Assembly: GCA_016203305.1 (NCBI GenBank)
Contig: JACQMY010000035.1
Location: forward strand, 64,574 to 112,799
DNA length: 48,226 nucleotides
Direction: 5' to 3'
Origin: Candidatus Woesearchaeota archaeon
GTDB lineage: Archaea > Nanobdellota > Nanobdellia > Woesearchaeales > ARS49
The translations under genes and the position numbers were made by a program. Shown piece by piece: positions 1 through 9,501 of the stretch (positions are counted from its first letter, which is position 1; each line of letters opens with the position of its first letter). The notes under the pieces are model-generated. The model saw only the letters and a list, made by a program, of their open reading frames with translations. It did not search any database and had not been told where the DNA came from.

Positions 1-927
1 GCCAGCATCAAAAATCTTAGAAGTATACACTCCACTGACATTCTCAAAAAGACCATTACTAGATGACAGTACGATCTTAAACGCACTCGCATTATGCGAA
101 GTATTACCAAAAGACCCAAGATTCCACCCACTGAAAGTACTATTGCTGGCTGCAAACGAACAACTTCCCCCGCTACACGCTAAGCAATTCCACACAAAAG
201 TACGATCCTTAGTCAAACCCCTTGGAAGAAAAGACGAAAGCCTGCGAGAAGTGTTAATGCCCCCACTAGCCGCACCAATAGAAAAAGTTGTATCAGCCAC
301 GAACGAACTGCTAAAATCATGATACAACGTAATATTATCAAGCGTCGTGTCGCTTGTAGCACTACAATTAAACGCAATCGCTTGCTGCAAATTAATCACA
401 TTCGTGTTGTTAATAGGATAGTTAAGCGCCACCCCTGTGACCGCAGAGACTCCAAAGTCGGAAACCTGCTCTGCGGCAGGCTGCGGAGCAATCTCAACAG
501 GCGCAGTTGGTTCAGTTTGAAGCTGCCCACGTAACGGCGGGCTATCAGCCATTGGTTGGCCAGTAGCTTGTACAACAAACGTAACCGGCTTGTAAACCGT
601 ATTCACGCCATCACTAACTTGCACGTTCACAACATAATCACCAGAAAAACCAACAGGAGAAGTGAAAGTCAACATACTGCCATCAAACACCACTGCGGCA
701 TCTTCCACCACAAAAGTCAACAGTTGCCCTTCAGGATCAGAAAAATGCTGCAACAAATCAACAATCAAAGAACCATCCACAACATAAGAGATATCTGCAG
801 ACAAAGGAGGTTGGTCTGCCACTTGCAAGCCAGTCAAACCCTTGAACGGAACAAGCACCAGAACAAGGGCGAAAGCAATAGCTAACAAGGCGACTACTAA
901 CCGTCTATCTATCCCCCCCTTTTTCAT
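1..927 (-). CDS. Partial large secreted/surface protein (signal/TM N-terminus, Ig/cadherin-like repeats); continues off the left edge
   Basis: Manual minus-strand translation from ATG at 927 is open to base 1: MKKGGIDRRLVVALLAIAFALVLVPFKGLTGLQVADQPPLSADISYVVDGSLIVDLLQHFSDPEGQLLTFVVEDAAV... Confidence 0.75.
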   Translation of the reverse strand, partial: MKKGGIDRRLVVALLAIAFALVLVLVPFKGLTGLQVADQPPLSADISYVVDGSLIVDLLQHFSDPEGQLLTFVVEDAAVVFDGSMLTFTSPVGFSGDYVVNVQVSDGVNTVYKPVTFVVQATGQPMADSPPLRGQLQTEPTAPVEIAPQPAAEQVSDFGVSAVTGVALNYPINNTNVINLQQAIAFNCSATSDTTLDNITLYHDFSSSFVADTTFSIGAASGGINTSRRLSSFLPRGLTKDRTFVWNCLACSGGSCSFAASNSTFSGWNLGSFGNTSHNASAFKIVLSSSNGLFENVSGVYTSKIFDAG

Positions 928-987
928 AATGTTAACCAACAGCAAAATCACACTTAGAGTATTTAAAGGTTTTTATATTAGCGAGAG

Positions 988-1075
988 TGAAGGGTGCAGG
1001 TTGTAGGACGAAGGCGGAAGGTATTGGGTTGTAGGTATTAGGCATTAGGTTGTAGGACGAAGGCCATTGGCTGTT
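988..1075 (+). repeat. Heptanucleotide array (GGAYGAA/GGTATTA type)
   Basis: gttgtaggacgaaggcggaaggtattgggttgtaggtattaggcattaggttgtaggacgaaggccattggctgttag. Confidence 0.85.
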
Positions 1076-1131
1076 AGTCAGTGGTTCTCAGAGTGTCGCT
1101 TAGAAGCGTGGCAGTTTTTGAGCAATTCCAT

Positions 1132-1443
1132 TCAACAATTGAGCAATCGCCTTGCAGTCACCCTGCTTTTTTTACCCTGCTCGGATGTTGCGCCCAACTG
1201 TACCCCATGCTTCTCAGCAAGCCGATACACGTCCTGTACTGACGTATTGAGCAATTCTGCGGCTTTCCCTATCGAAATACGCCCTATTTCAACAAGGTGG
1301 AGAACGTATTCTTCTGCTCCACTATAAAGCAATTGCCTGAGCGCGGTTGATTGATCAACATACTCCTCCTTAGCTCGAAGTTTTGCGAGCGCCATAATCT
1401 CTCCAGGAATCCTCAACGGATAGGCCGCTGTTTGCATGTTCAT
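1132..1443 (-). CDS. UPF0175-like antitoxin
   Basis: LRAKEEYVDQSTALRQLLYSGAEEYVLHLVEIGRISIGKAAELLNTSVQDVYRLAEKHGVQLG; adjacent to PIN toxin. Confidence 0.75.
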   Translation of the reverse strand: MNMQTAAYPLRIPGEIMALAKLRAKEEYVDQSTALRQLLYSGAEEYVLHLVEIGRISIGKAAELLNTSVQDVYRLAEKHGVQLGATSEQGKKSRVTARRLLNC

Positions 1444-1919
1444 CCTCCTCCAATCATTTCCTTTGCAGCGAGATAATTTGACTCGCGAACAAACGGTCGA
1501 ATTGCGTCCAAGGCCTCGTGTGCCTGCGCCTTTGTCAAGCGTCTTTTCATCGCCATGACTGCTATCATGTCTGTCGGAATGACATAAGAAATTCCCTCGC
1601 TTTCTAAGACCTTGAGGAATTTCTGATCATCACTTATGACTGCATCAAACCTTGATTTCTTTGCCAGCGCAAGGACGCTACGCTCTCCTTGACCAAGACC
1701 TCCAGCGTCTGAAGATGCAATCTTAACAACCTTAATACTCTTTTCTTCTATCAATCGCTCAATTACAAACGCATCTTCATACATTTTTTCTTTTCCTTTC
1801 ATTACTTCTTGATACACTTGCTCGGGAATTGCGCACTTTGCAAACGCAATAATTGCACTTAACACTCCACTTCGCGCGAGTTTTATCAACCCGTCTGCGT
1901 CAAATACGAAGTTCAACAT
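1440..1919 (-). CDS. PIN-domain (DUF3368-like) toxin
   Basis: FDADGLIKLARSG ... VISDDQKFL acidic PIN motifs; 4-nt overlap with 1132..1443. Confidence 0.75.
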   Translation of the reverse strand: MLNFVFDADGLIKLARSGVLSAIIAFAKCAIPEQVYQEVMKGKEKMYEDAFVIERLIEEKSIKVVKIASSDAGGLGQGERSVLALAKKSRFDAVISDDQKFLKVLESEGISYVIPTDMIAVMAMKRRLTKAQAHEALDAIRPFVRESNYLAAKEMIGGG

Positions 1920-1947
1920 TCTTATACATAATTATACAAACGTATAT

Positions 1948-3249
1948 TTAAGCCTTTCGTCCGGCAAGAAATCGTCTCGTTTCCCTTTTATATTTCTCAA
2001 CACCAGGCTGGTCAAAAGGATTCACGCGCAACAAGCTACCGGCAAGAATAGTTTGCACCATCATAAGCTGCATGAAAGCGCCAACACAGTACGCGTCCTT
2101 GGTTGCCAAACGAGTCTCTAAGAATGGACGCTTGCTCTTGCGATAAGCTGCCTTAACACCATCAGCAATTGCGCGCATAATCTTGCCAAGCTCCTTCTTC
2201 TGCAAGTTAGGAACAAGCCTATCAAACTCAGGATACAAAGGAACCTTCAACTGATGATCAAAATGAGCAACAACAAAATGCGTCAACTTATCACGCGGAC
2301 CAGAAAGGTCAAGCTGGCCCATGCTATGCAAATCAGTACTACCAACACAAACAGTCGGAGTAATGCCAACATTAACTCTCTTTCCGCGCAAATCAAATTC
2401 CTTCCCCAAACTCTCAGCAATCAACTGCCGACACCACTTACCCAAACTCTCCAACTCCTCAGAAAAGAAAAACAAGTCGTACACGTTCATACCCTTCTGC
2501 ATCGAGTCGTACACTGCAGCTGCAGCCAAAGCAGCAGGATTTATTTTAGTATTTGAAGACAAACACTGCTCGCGCATCCAAGCAGCACCAGCCAACAGTT
2601 GACGCAAATCAACACCCAACAAACCAAGCGGAAACAAACCAACAGCAGAAAAAACACTATACCTTCCGCCAACAAGCTTAGGAATTTCCAACAAAGAAAA
2701 ATCCTTCTGCAAAGCAAGATGCCACAAAGCGCTATCCTTATCGGTCGTAGCAACAACATACCGCTCAGCATCCTTACGATGATGACGCAAAACATTATAC
2801 AAAACCTCAAAATTCGCAACAGTCTCAGTCGTTTCACCAGATTTTGAAACCACATTCAACAACACCTGCCTTCCTTGGCGCAAAACGCGCTGCATACCCT
2901 CAACAATAACCTGCAAAGCATCGGGATCAACAGTATCAGCATACAAAACCTTAGGAACGTGATGCAAATTCCACCACCTGCCCAACAAAGCCTCCTGCAC
3001 CGCCATAGTACCAAGATTACTCCCACCAATGCCGACAACAACAATAAGTTCAGGATGCAATTTCTTCTTCAAGTCTATCGCTGCCTCAACAACATGAAGA
3101 ATCCCCCTATCCAGCGGCAAACAAACACTCGCACGAACATCCTGATAAGTTGCATTCGCAAGACGCTTAAGCTCAGGAACACAACGCTTAGCAATAGAAT
3201 GCAGCGTTTTCTTTGCAATAAAAACACTGTCAAATTTTGTTACAATCAT
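1948..3249 (-). CDS. pgi: Glucose-6-phosphate isomerase
   Basis: VVVGIGGSNLGTMAVQEAL, VVSKSGETTET, GGRYSVFSAVGLFPLG PGI motifs. Confidence 0.92.
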   Translation of the reverse strand: MIVTKFDSVFIAKKTLHSIAKRCVPELKRLANATYQDVRASVCLPLDRGILHVVEAAIDLKKKLHPELIVVVGIGGSNLGTMAVQEALLGRWWNLHHVPKVLYADTVDPDALQVIVEGMQRVLRQGRQVLLNVVSKSGETTETVANFEVLYNVLRHHRKDAERYVVATTDKDSALWHLALQKDFSLLEIPKLVGGRYSVFSAVGLFPLGLLGVDLRQLLAGAAWMREQCLSSNTKINPAALAAAAVYDSMQKGMNVYDLFFFSEELESLGKWCRQLIAESLGKEFDLRGKRVNVGITPTVCVGSTDLHSMGQLDLSGPRDKLTHFVVAHFDHQLKVPLYPEFDRLVPNLQKKELGKIMRAIADGVKAAYRKSKRPFLETRLATKDAYCVGAFMQLMMVQTILAGSLLRVNPFDQPGVEKYKRETRRFLAGRKA

Positions 3250-3260
3250 TTTTCCTCGTT

Positions 3261-3330
3261 TTTGGCTGTTGGCGATTAGTTATTAGTTGGTAGTTAGTAG
3301 TGTGTATAGTAGTGTGTAGTTTGTAGTCAG
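3261..3330 (+). repeat. Heptanucleotide array (TTGGCTG + TAGTTTG types)
   Basis: tggctgttggcgattagttattagttggtagttagtagtgtgtatagtagtgtgtagtttgtag. Confidence 0.85.
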
Positions 3331-3719
3331 TGGCCAGGAGGCTTGCCCTTAAGCATGCTGAGATAATTCCTAACAACACTCCTAGGAGTCAAATGATGCT
3401 CCCACGGCAACAACAATGCAACCGCACCAAACAACAAACCAACATCACGCGCAGCAATATCATTCACACCAAGCGTGCTTATAGCGCCAACCAAAATAAC
3501 AACAGCACCCAAAGCGCCAAGACGGAAATAACTCCTAACCAACAACAAAAGACCAATCAAACACTCAATGCCCCCAAGCACGAACATAAAATTCAAACCA
3601 TAAACCCGCAAAAACTCAGGCATTTGCACAAGCCAAACATCCGGACGCGCAAACTTATCAACACCCATGTACAAAAAAACGATCGCCAAACCAGCACGAA
3701 CAAGCCACTGCGCGAACAT
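3327..3719 (-). CDS. DoxX-family membrane protein
   Basis: RAGLAIVFLYMGVDKFARPDVW...GGIECLIGLLLLV; four predicted TM segments. Confidence 0.65.
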   Translation of the reverse strand: MFAQWLVRAGLAIVFLYMGVDKFARPDVWLVQMPEFLRVYGLNFMFVLGGIECLIGLLLLVRSYFRLGALGAVVILVGAISTLGVNDIAARDVGLLFGAVALLLPWEHHLTPRSVVRNYLSMLKGKPPGH

Positions 3720-3887
3720 GAATGCCTGAAATGATGGAGTGTTTATATAATTATCTAAGGCTTTAGGATGAAGGTGGAAGGATGAAGAACTCTTCTACCG
3801 TTGCCCTTCCTACCTTCACCCTCGTTAACCGTAATTCTTTTATAGTCGCCCATACAAAATTAACAAAAAAACAAAAGAGGTGTCATA

Positions 3888-4208
3888 ATGGCAAAAGATT
3901 CGGAAAGCAAACTGTTCGCGTTTTTAGGAGTATTCCTTAGCATAATAGGATTTATCATCGTGATGCTAACTCGCAAAAGCGACAGGTATGCAATGTATTA
4001 TGCAAAGCAAGGACTAGTGCTATTCATCTTAGCAGTAGCAGTAAGCATAATCGGAAGCCTAGTGCCAGTGATCGGGTGGTTCATAATACTCCCAATAGGA
4101 AACCTAATCGTACTAGTGCTGTGGATAATTGGAATCGTTAACTCGCTCAGCGGACAAATGAAGCCAATACCATTGATCGGCAAGTACGCTGAAAAACTCA
4201 ACCTTTAA
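3888..4208 (+). CDS. DUF4870-like membrane protein
   Basis: YYAKQGLVLFILAVAVSIIG...IIGIVNSLSGQMKPIPLIGKYAEKL. Confidence 0.7.
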   Translation: MAKDSESKLFAFLGVFLSIIGFIIVMLTRKSDRYAMYYAKQGLVLFILAVAVSIIGSLVPVIGWFIILPIGNLIVLVLWIIGIVNSLSGQMKPIPLIGKYAEKLNL

Positions 4209-4217
4209 TTTTTTATT

Positions 4218-4369
4218 GTCAAAAACCACCGGTCCATTGGCCGGTGGCATTAAATTATCAGCAGATGAAAACTCGTGGTTTTTGACTTTCGGCATTCCAC
4301 GAGTGACCGGTGGTTTTCGAGCACAACAGCATTCCAGCAAGACCGCTTGTTACACACGAGGGAATGCCG
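4218..4369. repeat. Compound inverted-repeat element (several mutually exclusive stems)
   Basis: GTCAAAAACCAC (4218-4229)/GTGGTTTTTGAC (4275-4286); AAAACCACCGGT (4222-4233)/ACCGGTGGTTTT (4306-4317); CCACCGGtCC/GGCCGGTGG; ACTCGTGG/CCACGAGT; CGGCATTCC (4290-4298)/GGAATGCCG (4361-4369). Confidence 0.8.
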
Positions 4370-4411
4370 TTGTTTCATAGTTTTTTTAAACCCTCACTCT
4401 ATTCTTATGAT

Positions 4412-5116
4412 ATGAATAGAATAATCATGCTCATCCTGCTGCTCGCGCTTCCAGTCAGCGCACTATATGATCGTGTGCAGTACACAACAATAGTCACGCC
4501 AGAACAATACGACTCAGTAACTTGTGAGCGCGAAAAAAGAATAGGAGCGATAAGCGCAATAAAAGAAAGACTATGCTGCATAAACAAAGACAAAAATGCG
4601 TACTGCAGCAATGACGAGCCAGTTCTAGGAACGTGCGACCAAAACCTGTGCGTGCTGCCGACAGCAACGTACAAGCCAGCATATACAACACGCTACACAC
4701 GCTCACCATGCACTGGACTGTCAATACTAACAGGACCGGAACACCACTCACTGCTAACCCATGCAGGATGCGCAAAAACAGGCCAGCACTGGTGCTGCCC
4801 GGCAAACGCATTCCCACCACTAACAGGACTTGCGCAAAAGCCAGGCATGAAAAAACCAGGTCCAAACCCAGAAGGAGCACTCCTAGTAGTCGGAGCGCAA
4901 AAATGGAGAGGACTCGAGCTCGGACTAGTAACTGACAAATACGCACAACGCGCATACGAACACGAACAAGAAAGATGCGCGCAAGGAGGCGGCGAAGTAA
5001 AAATAATAAACAAGAGCTACGGAAGCTTCTTCGCAGACACGAGAAACATAAAGCCCGGAATTCGCGCGTTCTTCATCAAACCAAACCAAATCACACCATT
5101 AATAACCTGGTGTTAG
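4412..5116 (+). CDS. Cys-rich secreted protein of unknown function
   Basis: Start MNRIIMLILLLALPVSALYD is a signal peptide; many Cys including CC pairs; upstream in-frame residues lie in the inverted-repeat element. Confidence 0.7.
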   Translation: MNRIIMLILLLALPVSALYDRVQYTTIVTPEQYDSVTCEREKRIGAISAIKERLCCINKDKNAYCSNDEPVLGTCDQNLCVLPTATYKPAYTTRYTRSPCTGLSILTGPEHHSLLTHAGCAKTGQHWCCPANAFPPLTGLAQKPGMKKPGPNPEGALLVVGAQKWRGLELGLVTDKYAQRAYEHEQERCAQGGGEVKIINKSYGSFFADTRNIKPGIRAFFIKPNQITPLITWC

Positions 5117-5158
5117 GGTGAAGGATGTAGGTATTAGGACGTAGGCGGAAGGAAGAAG
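5113..5158 (+). repeat. Heptanucleotide array directly at the RBS of the ABC ATPase
   Basis: gggtgaaggatgtaggtattaggacgtaggcggaaggaagaag|aATG. Confidence 0.85.
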
Positions 5159-5159
5159 A

Positions 5160-5849
5160 ATGAAACCATTAATACAACTCAAAAACGTCTGGAAAACATA
5201 CCGCATGGGAGACACACAAGTACACGCACTAAAAGGAATAGACCTAACAGTTCATTCAGGAGAATTCATAGCCATACAAGGACCAAGCGGTTCGGGAAAA
5301 AGCACAGCAATGAACCTAGTAGGATGTTTGGACGTGCCAACAAAAGGAGAGGTCTACCTAGACGGACACAACATCAGCCACCTGTCAGAAAGCGACCTTG
5401 CACAAATCAGAGGCAAGAAAATAGGGTTCATCTTCCAAAAATTCAACCTCATCGACTCACTAACGGCACTGGAAAACGTCATGCTGCCAATGACATTCCA
5501 AGGAATACCGGAAGAAGAACGAGAAGAAAGAGCGGAAAAACTATTAACCCAATTTGGACTCGGAGACAGAATGGACCACAAACCAACACAACTCTCAGGA
5601 GGACAACAACAAAGAGTGGCAATAGCCCGCGCACTCGCAATTGATCCTCCAGTAATACTCGCGGACGAACCAACAGGAAACCTAGACAGCAAAACAGGCA
5701 AAGAAGTCCTCGAATTCCTCCGCGAACTACACAAACACCACGACAAAACAATAGTACTCGTCACTCACGACGACGTTCTTGCAAATCGAGCTGACAAAAT
5801 CGCATTCCTCAAAGACGGAAAAATAACCAGCACAAAAATAACGAGGTAA
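5160..5849 (+). CDS. ABC transporter ATPase, MacB/LolD type
   Basis: GPSGSGKST Walker A, LSGGQQQR signature, VILADEPTGNLD Walker B. Confidence 0.95.
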   Translation: MKPLIQLKNVWKTYRMGDTQVHALKGIDLTVHSGEFIAIQGPSGSGKSTAMNLVGCLDVPTKGEVYLDGHNISHLSESDLAQIRGKKIGFIFQKFNLIDSLTALENVMLPMTFQGIPEEEREERAEKLLTQFGLGDRMDHKPTQLSGGQQQRVAIARALAIDPPVILADEPTGNLDSKTGKEVLEFLRELHKHHDKTIVLVTHDDVLANRADKIAFLKDGKITSTKITR

Positions 5850-5854
5850 AAAAA

Positions 5855-7015
5855 ATGAAAGCACTGCTGCTAATACTGCTATTGGCACTAAGCGTACACG
5901 CAATAGGCGGCGCAGAAGTCAAAGCAAGCATACTGCGCTACGAGCCAACACCAGCGGAACAAGGAAACACCGTAGACGCCTGGATGCAACTAAGCAATGC
6001 GGGAACAAAAGCAGATAGAGTGGCGATTAAATTCATACCAGACTATCCGTTCTCACTGCCAGCAGGACAACAAGAAGAAGTCGACGTTGGAATAATCGCT
6101 GCAACAGAAAGCAAAGTCGTCAAATACACAGTATTTGTAGACGGAAACGCGCCAAACGGCGACCGCAACATCACATTCCTATATAAATACGGCAGCTTAA
6201 ACGAATGGACAAAACTAGAAACACCAATAACCCTGCAAACACAAAACGCAGTGCTGATAATAGACCAATACAAAGTAACACCAAGCCCCATATCTCCGGG
6301 ACAAACAGTGAAGTTACAACTCACCCTCCGCAATTCCGGAAAAATCGATGTTAAAAACATAGACGCAAGCATCGACCTCGAAGACGGAAAATTCAGCACA
6401 ATAGGAAGCGGAGCAAAACAACGCATAGACGCCATACCTGCAGGAGAAAGCGAAACAATAACTTTCACCCTTGCATCAGACACGAGCACAGAAGTCAAAG
6501 TTTACGGCGTGCCCGTGACCCTATCGTACCAAGACGCGCGCAACAAACAATACAATGACACTGCAAAAATAAGCCTGGTTGTCAATGCGCAGCCAGAGTT
6601 AAGTTTGACTGTCGACAGCACAGACTTCCCAGACAAAAAAAGCCCAGGAAAAGTAAACCTCAAAGTTGTTAACAAAGGAGTTGTCAACCTCAAATACGTA
6701 ACAATAACGCTCGGAGACCATGCAAGCTACGAGATACTCAGCCCGAGCAACGAGAACTACGTTGGAAATTTGGACAGCGACGACTTTGAAACAGCAGAAT
6801 TCACAATAAAACCACTCACGGAAAAACCCCTATTGCTCGTCAAAGTAGACTTCAAAGACCCCTACAACGTCGACTACAGCAAAACATACGAGCTGCCTAT
6901 GCGCATAATAACAGCAAAAGATCTCGGAAAGGACAAAACACCAGTTAGCCTGATAGTTGGCGCAATAGTCATAATCGCTGCGGCTGCTTGGTACTTCCGC
7001 CGCAAAAAGCGATAA
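5855..7015 (+). CDS. COG1361-like S-layer/CARDB-type membrane-anchored protein
   Basis: Signal peptide, repeated beta domains (PISPGQTVKLQLTLRNSGKIDVKNI), C-terminal TM plus RRKKR; lies between the ATPase and permeases. Confidence 0.75.
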   Translation: MKALLLILLLALSVHAIGGAEVKASILRYEPTPAEQGNTVDAWMQLSNAGTKADRVAIKFIPDYPFSLPAGQQEEVDVGIIAATESKVVKYTVFVDGNAPNGDRNITFLYKYGSLNEWTKLETPITLQTQNAVLIIDQYKVTPSPISPGQTVKLQLTLRNSGKIDVKNIDASIDLEDGKFSTIGSGAKQRIDAIPAGESETITFTLASDTSTEVKVYGVPVTLSYQDARNKQYNDTAKISLVVNAQPELSLTVDSTDFPDKKSPGKVNLKVVNKGVVNLKYVTITLGDHASYEILSPSNENYVGNLDSDDFETAEFTIKPLTEKPLLLVKVDFKDPYNVDYSKTYELPMRIITAKDLGKDKTPVSLIVGAIVIIAAAAWYFRRKKR

Positions 7016-7018
7016 ACC

Positions 7019-8233
7019 ATGCTGAAAGACTACTTCATCCTGGCCCTTGGGAGCCTACGAAAGCGAGTACTGCGCACCTCGCTCACCATGATCGGCATAT
7101 TCATAGGCATCGCGGCAGTTGTCTCATTAATCTCTCTCGGCCAAGGAATGCAAGATGCAATCTCCCAACAATTCACAGCAATAGGAACCGACAAAATCAT
7201 AGTCCAAGGCGCAAGCGCAGGATTCGGACCTCCAGGACAAAACACAGCAGGAAAGGTCAACGAACACGACCTCGAACTTGTCAGACGCATCCCGGGAGTC
7301 AAACGCGCAGCAGGCAGACTCTTCCGAAGCACCAAAATAGAATTCGCAGAAGGAAGCATTGTCACATTTTCCTCAAGCATACCAGAACAAAGCGAAGACC
7401 GAATCCTGGTCAGCGAAGCCAACAACATAAAAGTCAACCAAGGAAGAATCTTGAAACCAAACGACCGAGGAAAAATACTTGTCGGCAACCACCTATGGAC
7501 AACAGACCACTTCCCAAAACCAATAATCCTCGGAAACAAACTTATGATAAACGGCAAAAACTTCGAAGTAGTCGGCTTATTACAAAAAATAGGCGCGGGA
7601 AGAGACGAAGCCATATGGATGAACGAACAAGACCTACGCGACCTTCTAGACGAAAAAGAGGAATACAGCGCAGTATTCGCACAAGTAAACCCGGGAGAAA
7701 AACCAAGCGAAGTAGCAGACAGAATAATGCGAGCAATACGCCACGACCGCCACCAAAAAGAAGGGTTTGAGGACATAACAGTCAGCACCTCAGAAGAGCT
7801 CATCAAGAGCATAGGAACAATTCTTGGAGTAGTATCTGCAGTTTTCATCGGCATAGCAGCCATCTCGCTCATAGTAGGAGGAATAGGAATAATGAACACC
7901 ATGTACACCTCAGTCCTCGAACGCACCAGAGAAATCGGCATAATGAAAGCAATCGGCGCACGCAATTCCGACATCCTATGCATATTTCTCATCGAAAGCG
8001 GGCTTCTAGGCATGGTAGGAGGGCTCATAGGCGTACTAATCGGAATAACACTCAGCAAAATAGTTGAAATCGCAGCACGCGACTCAATCGGCAACGTACT
8101 CCAAGCAAGCTTCCCGCCAACACTAATACTCGGAGCCCTCGCATTCAGCTTCATCATAGGCGCAACAAGCGGCATACTGCCAGCAAGAAGCGCAAGCAAA
8201 CTGCCCCCAGTAGAAGCTCTACGAGGCGACTAA
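7019..8233 (+). CDS. MacB-like ABC permease 1
   Basis: RTSLTMIGIFIGIAAVVSLISLGQGM...GGIGIMNTMYTSVLERTREIGIMKAIGA. Confidence 0.93.
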   Translation: MLKDYFILALGSLRKRVLRTSLTMIGIFIGIAAVVSLISLGQGMQDAISQQFTAIGTDKIIVQGASAGFGPPGQNTAGKVNEHDLELVRRIPGVKRAAGRLFRSTKIEFAEGSIVTFSSSIPEQSEDRILVSEANNIKVNQGRILKPNDRGKILVGNHLWTTDHFPKPIILGNKLMINGKNFEVVGLLQKIGAGRDEAIWMNEQDLRDLLDEKEEYSAVFAQVNPGEKPSEVADRIMRAIRHDRHQKEGFEDITVSTSEELIKSIGTILGVVSAVFIGIAAISLIVGGIGIMNTMYTSVLERTREIGIMKAIGARNSDILCIFLIESGLLGMVGGLIGVLIGITLSKIVEIAARDSIGNVLQASFPPTLILGALAFSFIIGATSGILPARSASKLPPVEALRGD

Positions 8234-8257
8234 AATGCAATTAACACAGGCGACCTA

Positions 8258-9469
8258 ATGGAACCACTCCGCATTGCACTTAGAAACATCATGAAACGCA
8301 AAAAACGAGCGTCTCTAACAATGCTAGGAGTCTTCATCGGCATAGCTGCAGTGGTAGCTTTGATTTCTCTCGGCCAAGGACTCCAACAAACCATCAACGC
8401 ACAGTTTGAAAAAGTAGGCGCGGACAAAATAATGATACAAGCGAAACAAATCGGCTTCGACGACCAAAACGCCCCAGGACAACTCGGAAAACGAGAACTT
8501 AACATTATAAAAGACGTGAACGGAGTCATCAGGGTATCGGGAGTATTATTCCACGCAGGACGCGTCAACTTCAATCGCATCCAACGCACACTATACATAA
8601 TGAGCATGCCTGAAACTCCAGAAGAAGCAGCACTAACCTACACCTTCCACAACCTGGAAGTCGAAAACGGCAGACCACTCTCGCACAAAGACACAGGAAA
8701 AGCGCTTGTAGGCTACAACCTTGCTAACAAAAACTTATTCCAAAAAAACGTCGACACAGGAGACAAAATAACAATAAACGACATAACATTTGACGTCATA
8801 GGAAGACTAAAACGCACAGGCGACCCGGCAATGATGGACAACAGCATAATAATTCCAGAAGCAAACGCCAGAGAAGCCCTCAACACAACAGACGGATACG
8901 CAATGATCGCGGCCCAAACAGCAAAAGGAGAAAACCCAGAAGAAATCGCGGAAAGAATAGAAAAAACAATCAGAAGAGACAGACACCAAAAAGAAGGAAA
9001 AGAAGACTTCAACGTCCAAACAAGTACAGACCTAATAGAAAGTTTTAACGCAGTATTCAACATAATACAAGTAGTCTTTGTAGGAATAGCAGCAATAAGC
9101 CTCTTCGTAGGAGGAATAGGCATAATGAACACAATGTTCACAGCGGTCCTGGAAAGAACACGAGAAATAGGAATAATGAAAGCGATAGGAGCAAGAAACA
9201 AAGACATAATGACCATATTCATGACGGAGAGCAGCATACTAGGCCTGGCAGGAGGCATACTAGGATCCATATTTGGACTGGCAATAAGCAAAATAGCACA
9301 ATACGCAGTCAACAACATTTTTGGAGAAGGAACACTATATGCAGCAATACCACCCGGAATCATAATCGGAGTCCTACTGTTCTCAATATTCACAGGAGCA
9401 ATCAGCGGAATACTGCCAGCAAGAAGAGCAGCACTATTGAAACCGGTAGAAGCACTAAGAGACGAGTAA
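8258..9469 (+). CDS. MacB-like ABC permease 2 (tandem paralogue)
   Basis: RASLTMLGVFIGIAAVVALISLGQGL...GGIGIMNTMFTAVLERTREIGIMKAIGARN. Confidence 0.93.
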   Translation: MEPLRIALRNIMKRKKRASLTMLGVFIGIAAVVALISLGQGLQQTINAQFEKVGADKIMIQAKQIGFDDQNAPGQLGKRELNIIKDVNGVIRVSGVLFHAGRVNFNRIQRTLYIMSMPETPEEAALTYTFHNLEVENGRPLSHKDTGKALVGYNLANKNLFQKNVDTGDKITINDITFDVIGRLKRTGDPAMMDNSIIIPEANAREALNTTDGYAMIAAQTAKGENPEEIAERIEKTIRRDRHQKEGKEDFNVQTSTDLIESFNAVFNIIQVVFVGIAAISLFVGGIGIMNTMFTAVLERTREIGIMKAIGARNKDIMTIFMTESSILGLAGGILGSIFGLAISKIAQYAVNNIFGEGTLYAAIPPGIIIGVLLFSIFTGAISGILPARRAALLKPVEALRDE

Positions 9470-9501
9470 GTCTTTTAAACCCTGTTCTGGAAAACAAGCA
9501 T

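Noticed and set aside
319-885. Plus-strand ORFs 319..534 and 556..885
   Set aside because: They oppose a continuous minus-strand secreted protein open to the window edge; compositions (N/H/R/T-rich) are shadow-like.
7030-8199. 389-aa minus-strand ORF antisense to MacB permease
   Set aside because: Exact antisense of a well-recognised permease; M/S/P/I-rich shadow translation with no family resemblance; typical codon-bias shadow ORF.
8713-9393. 226-aa antisense ORF in second permease (and 9549..10241, 5354..5764, 6043..6498, 2254..2556)
   Set aside because: Same reason: shadow ORFs opposite confident genes.
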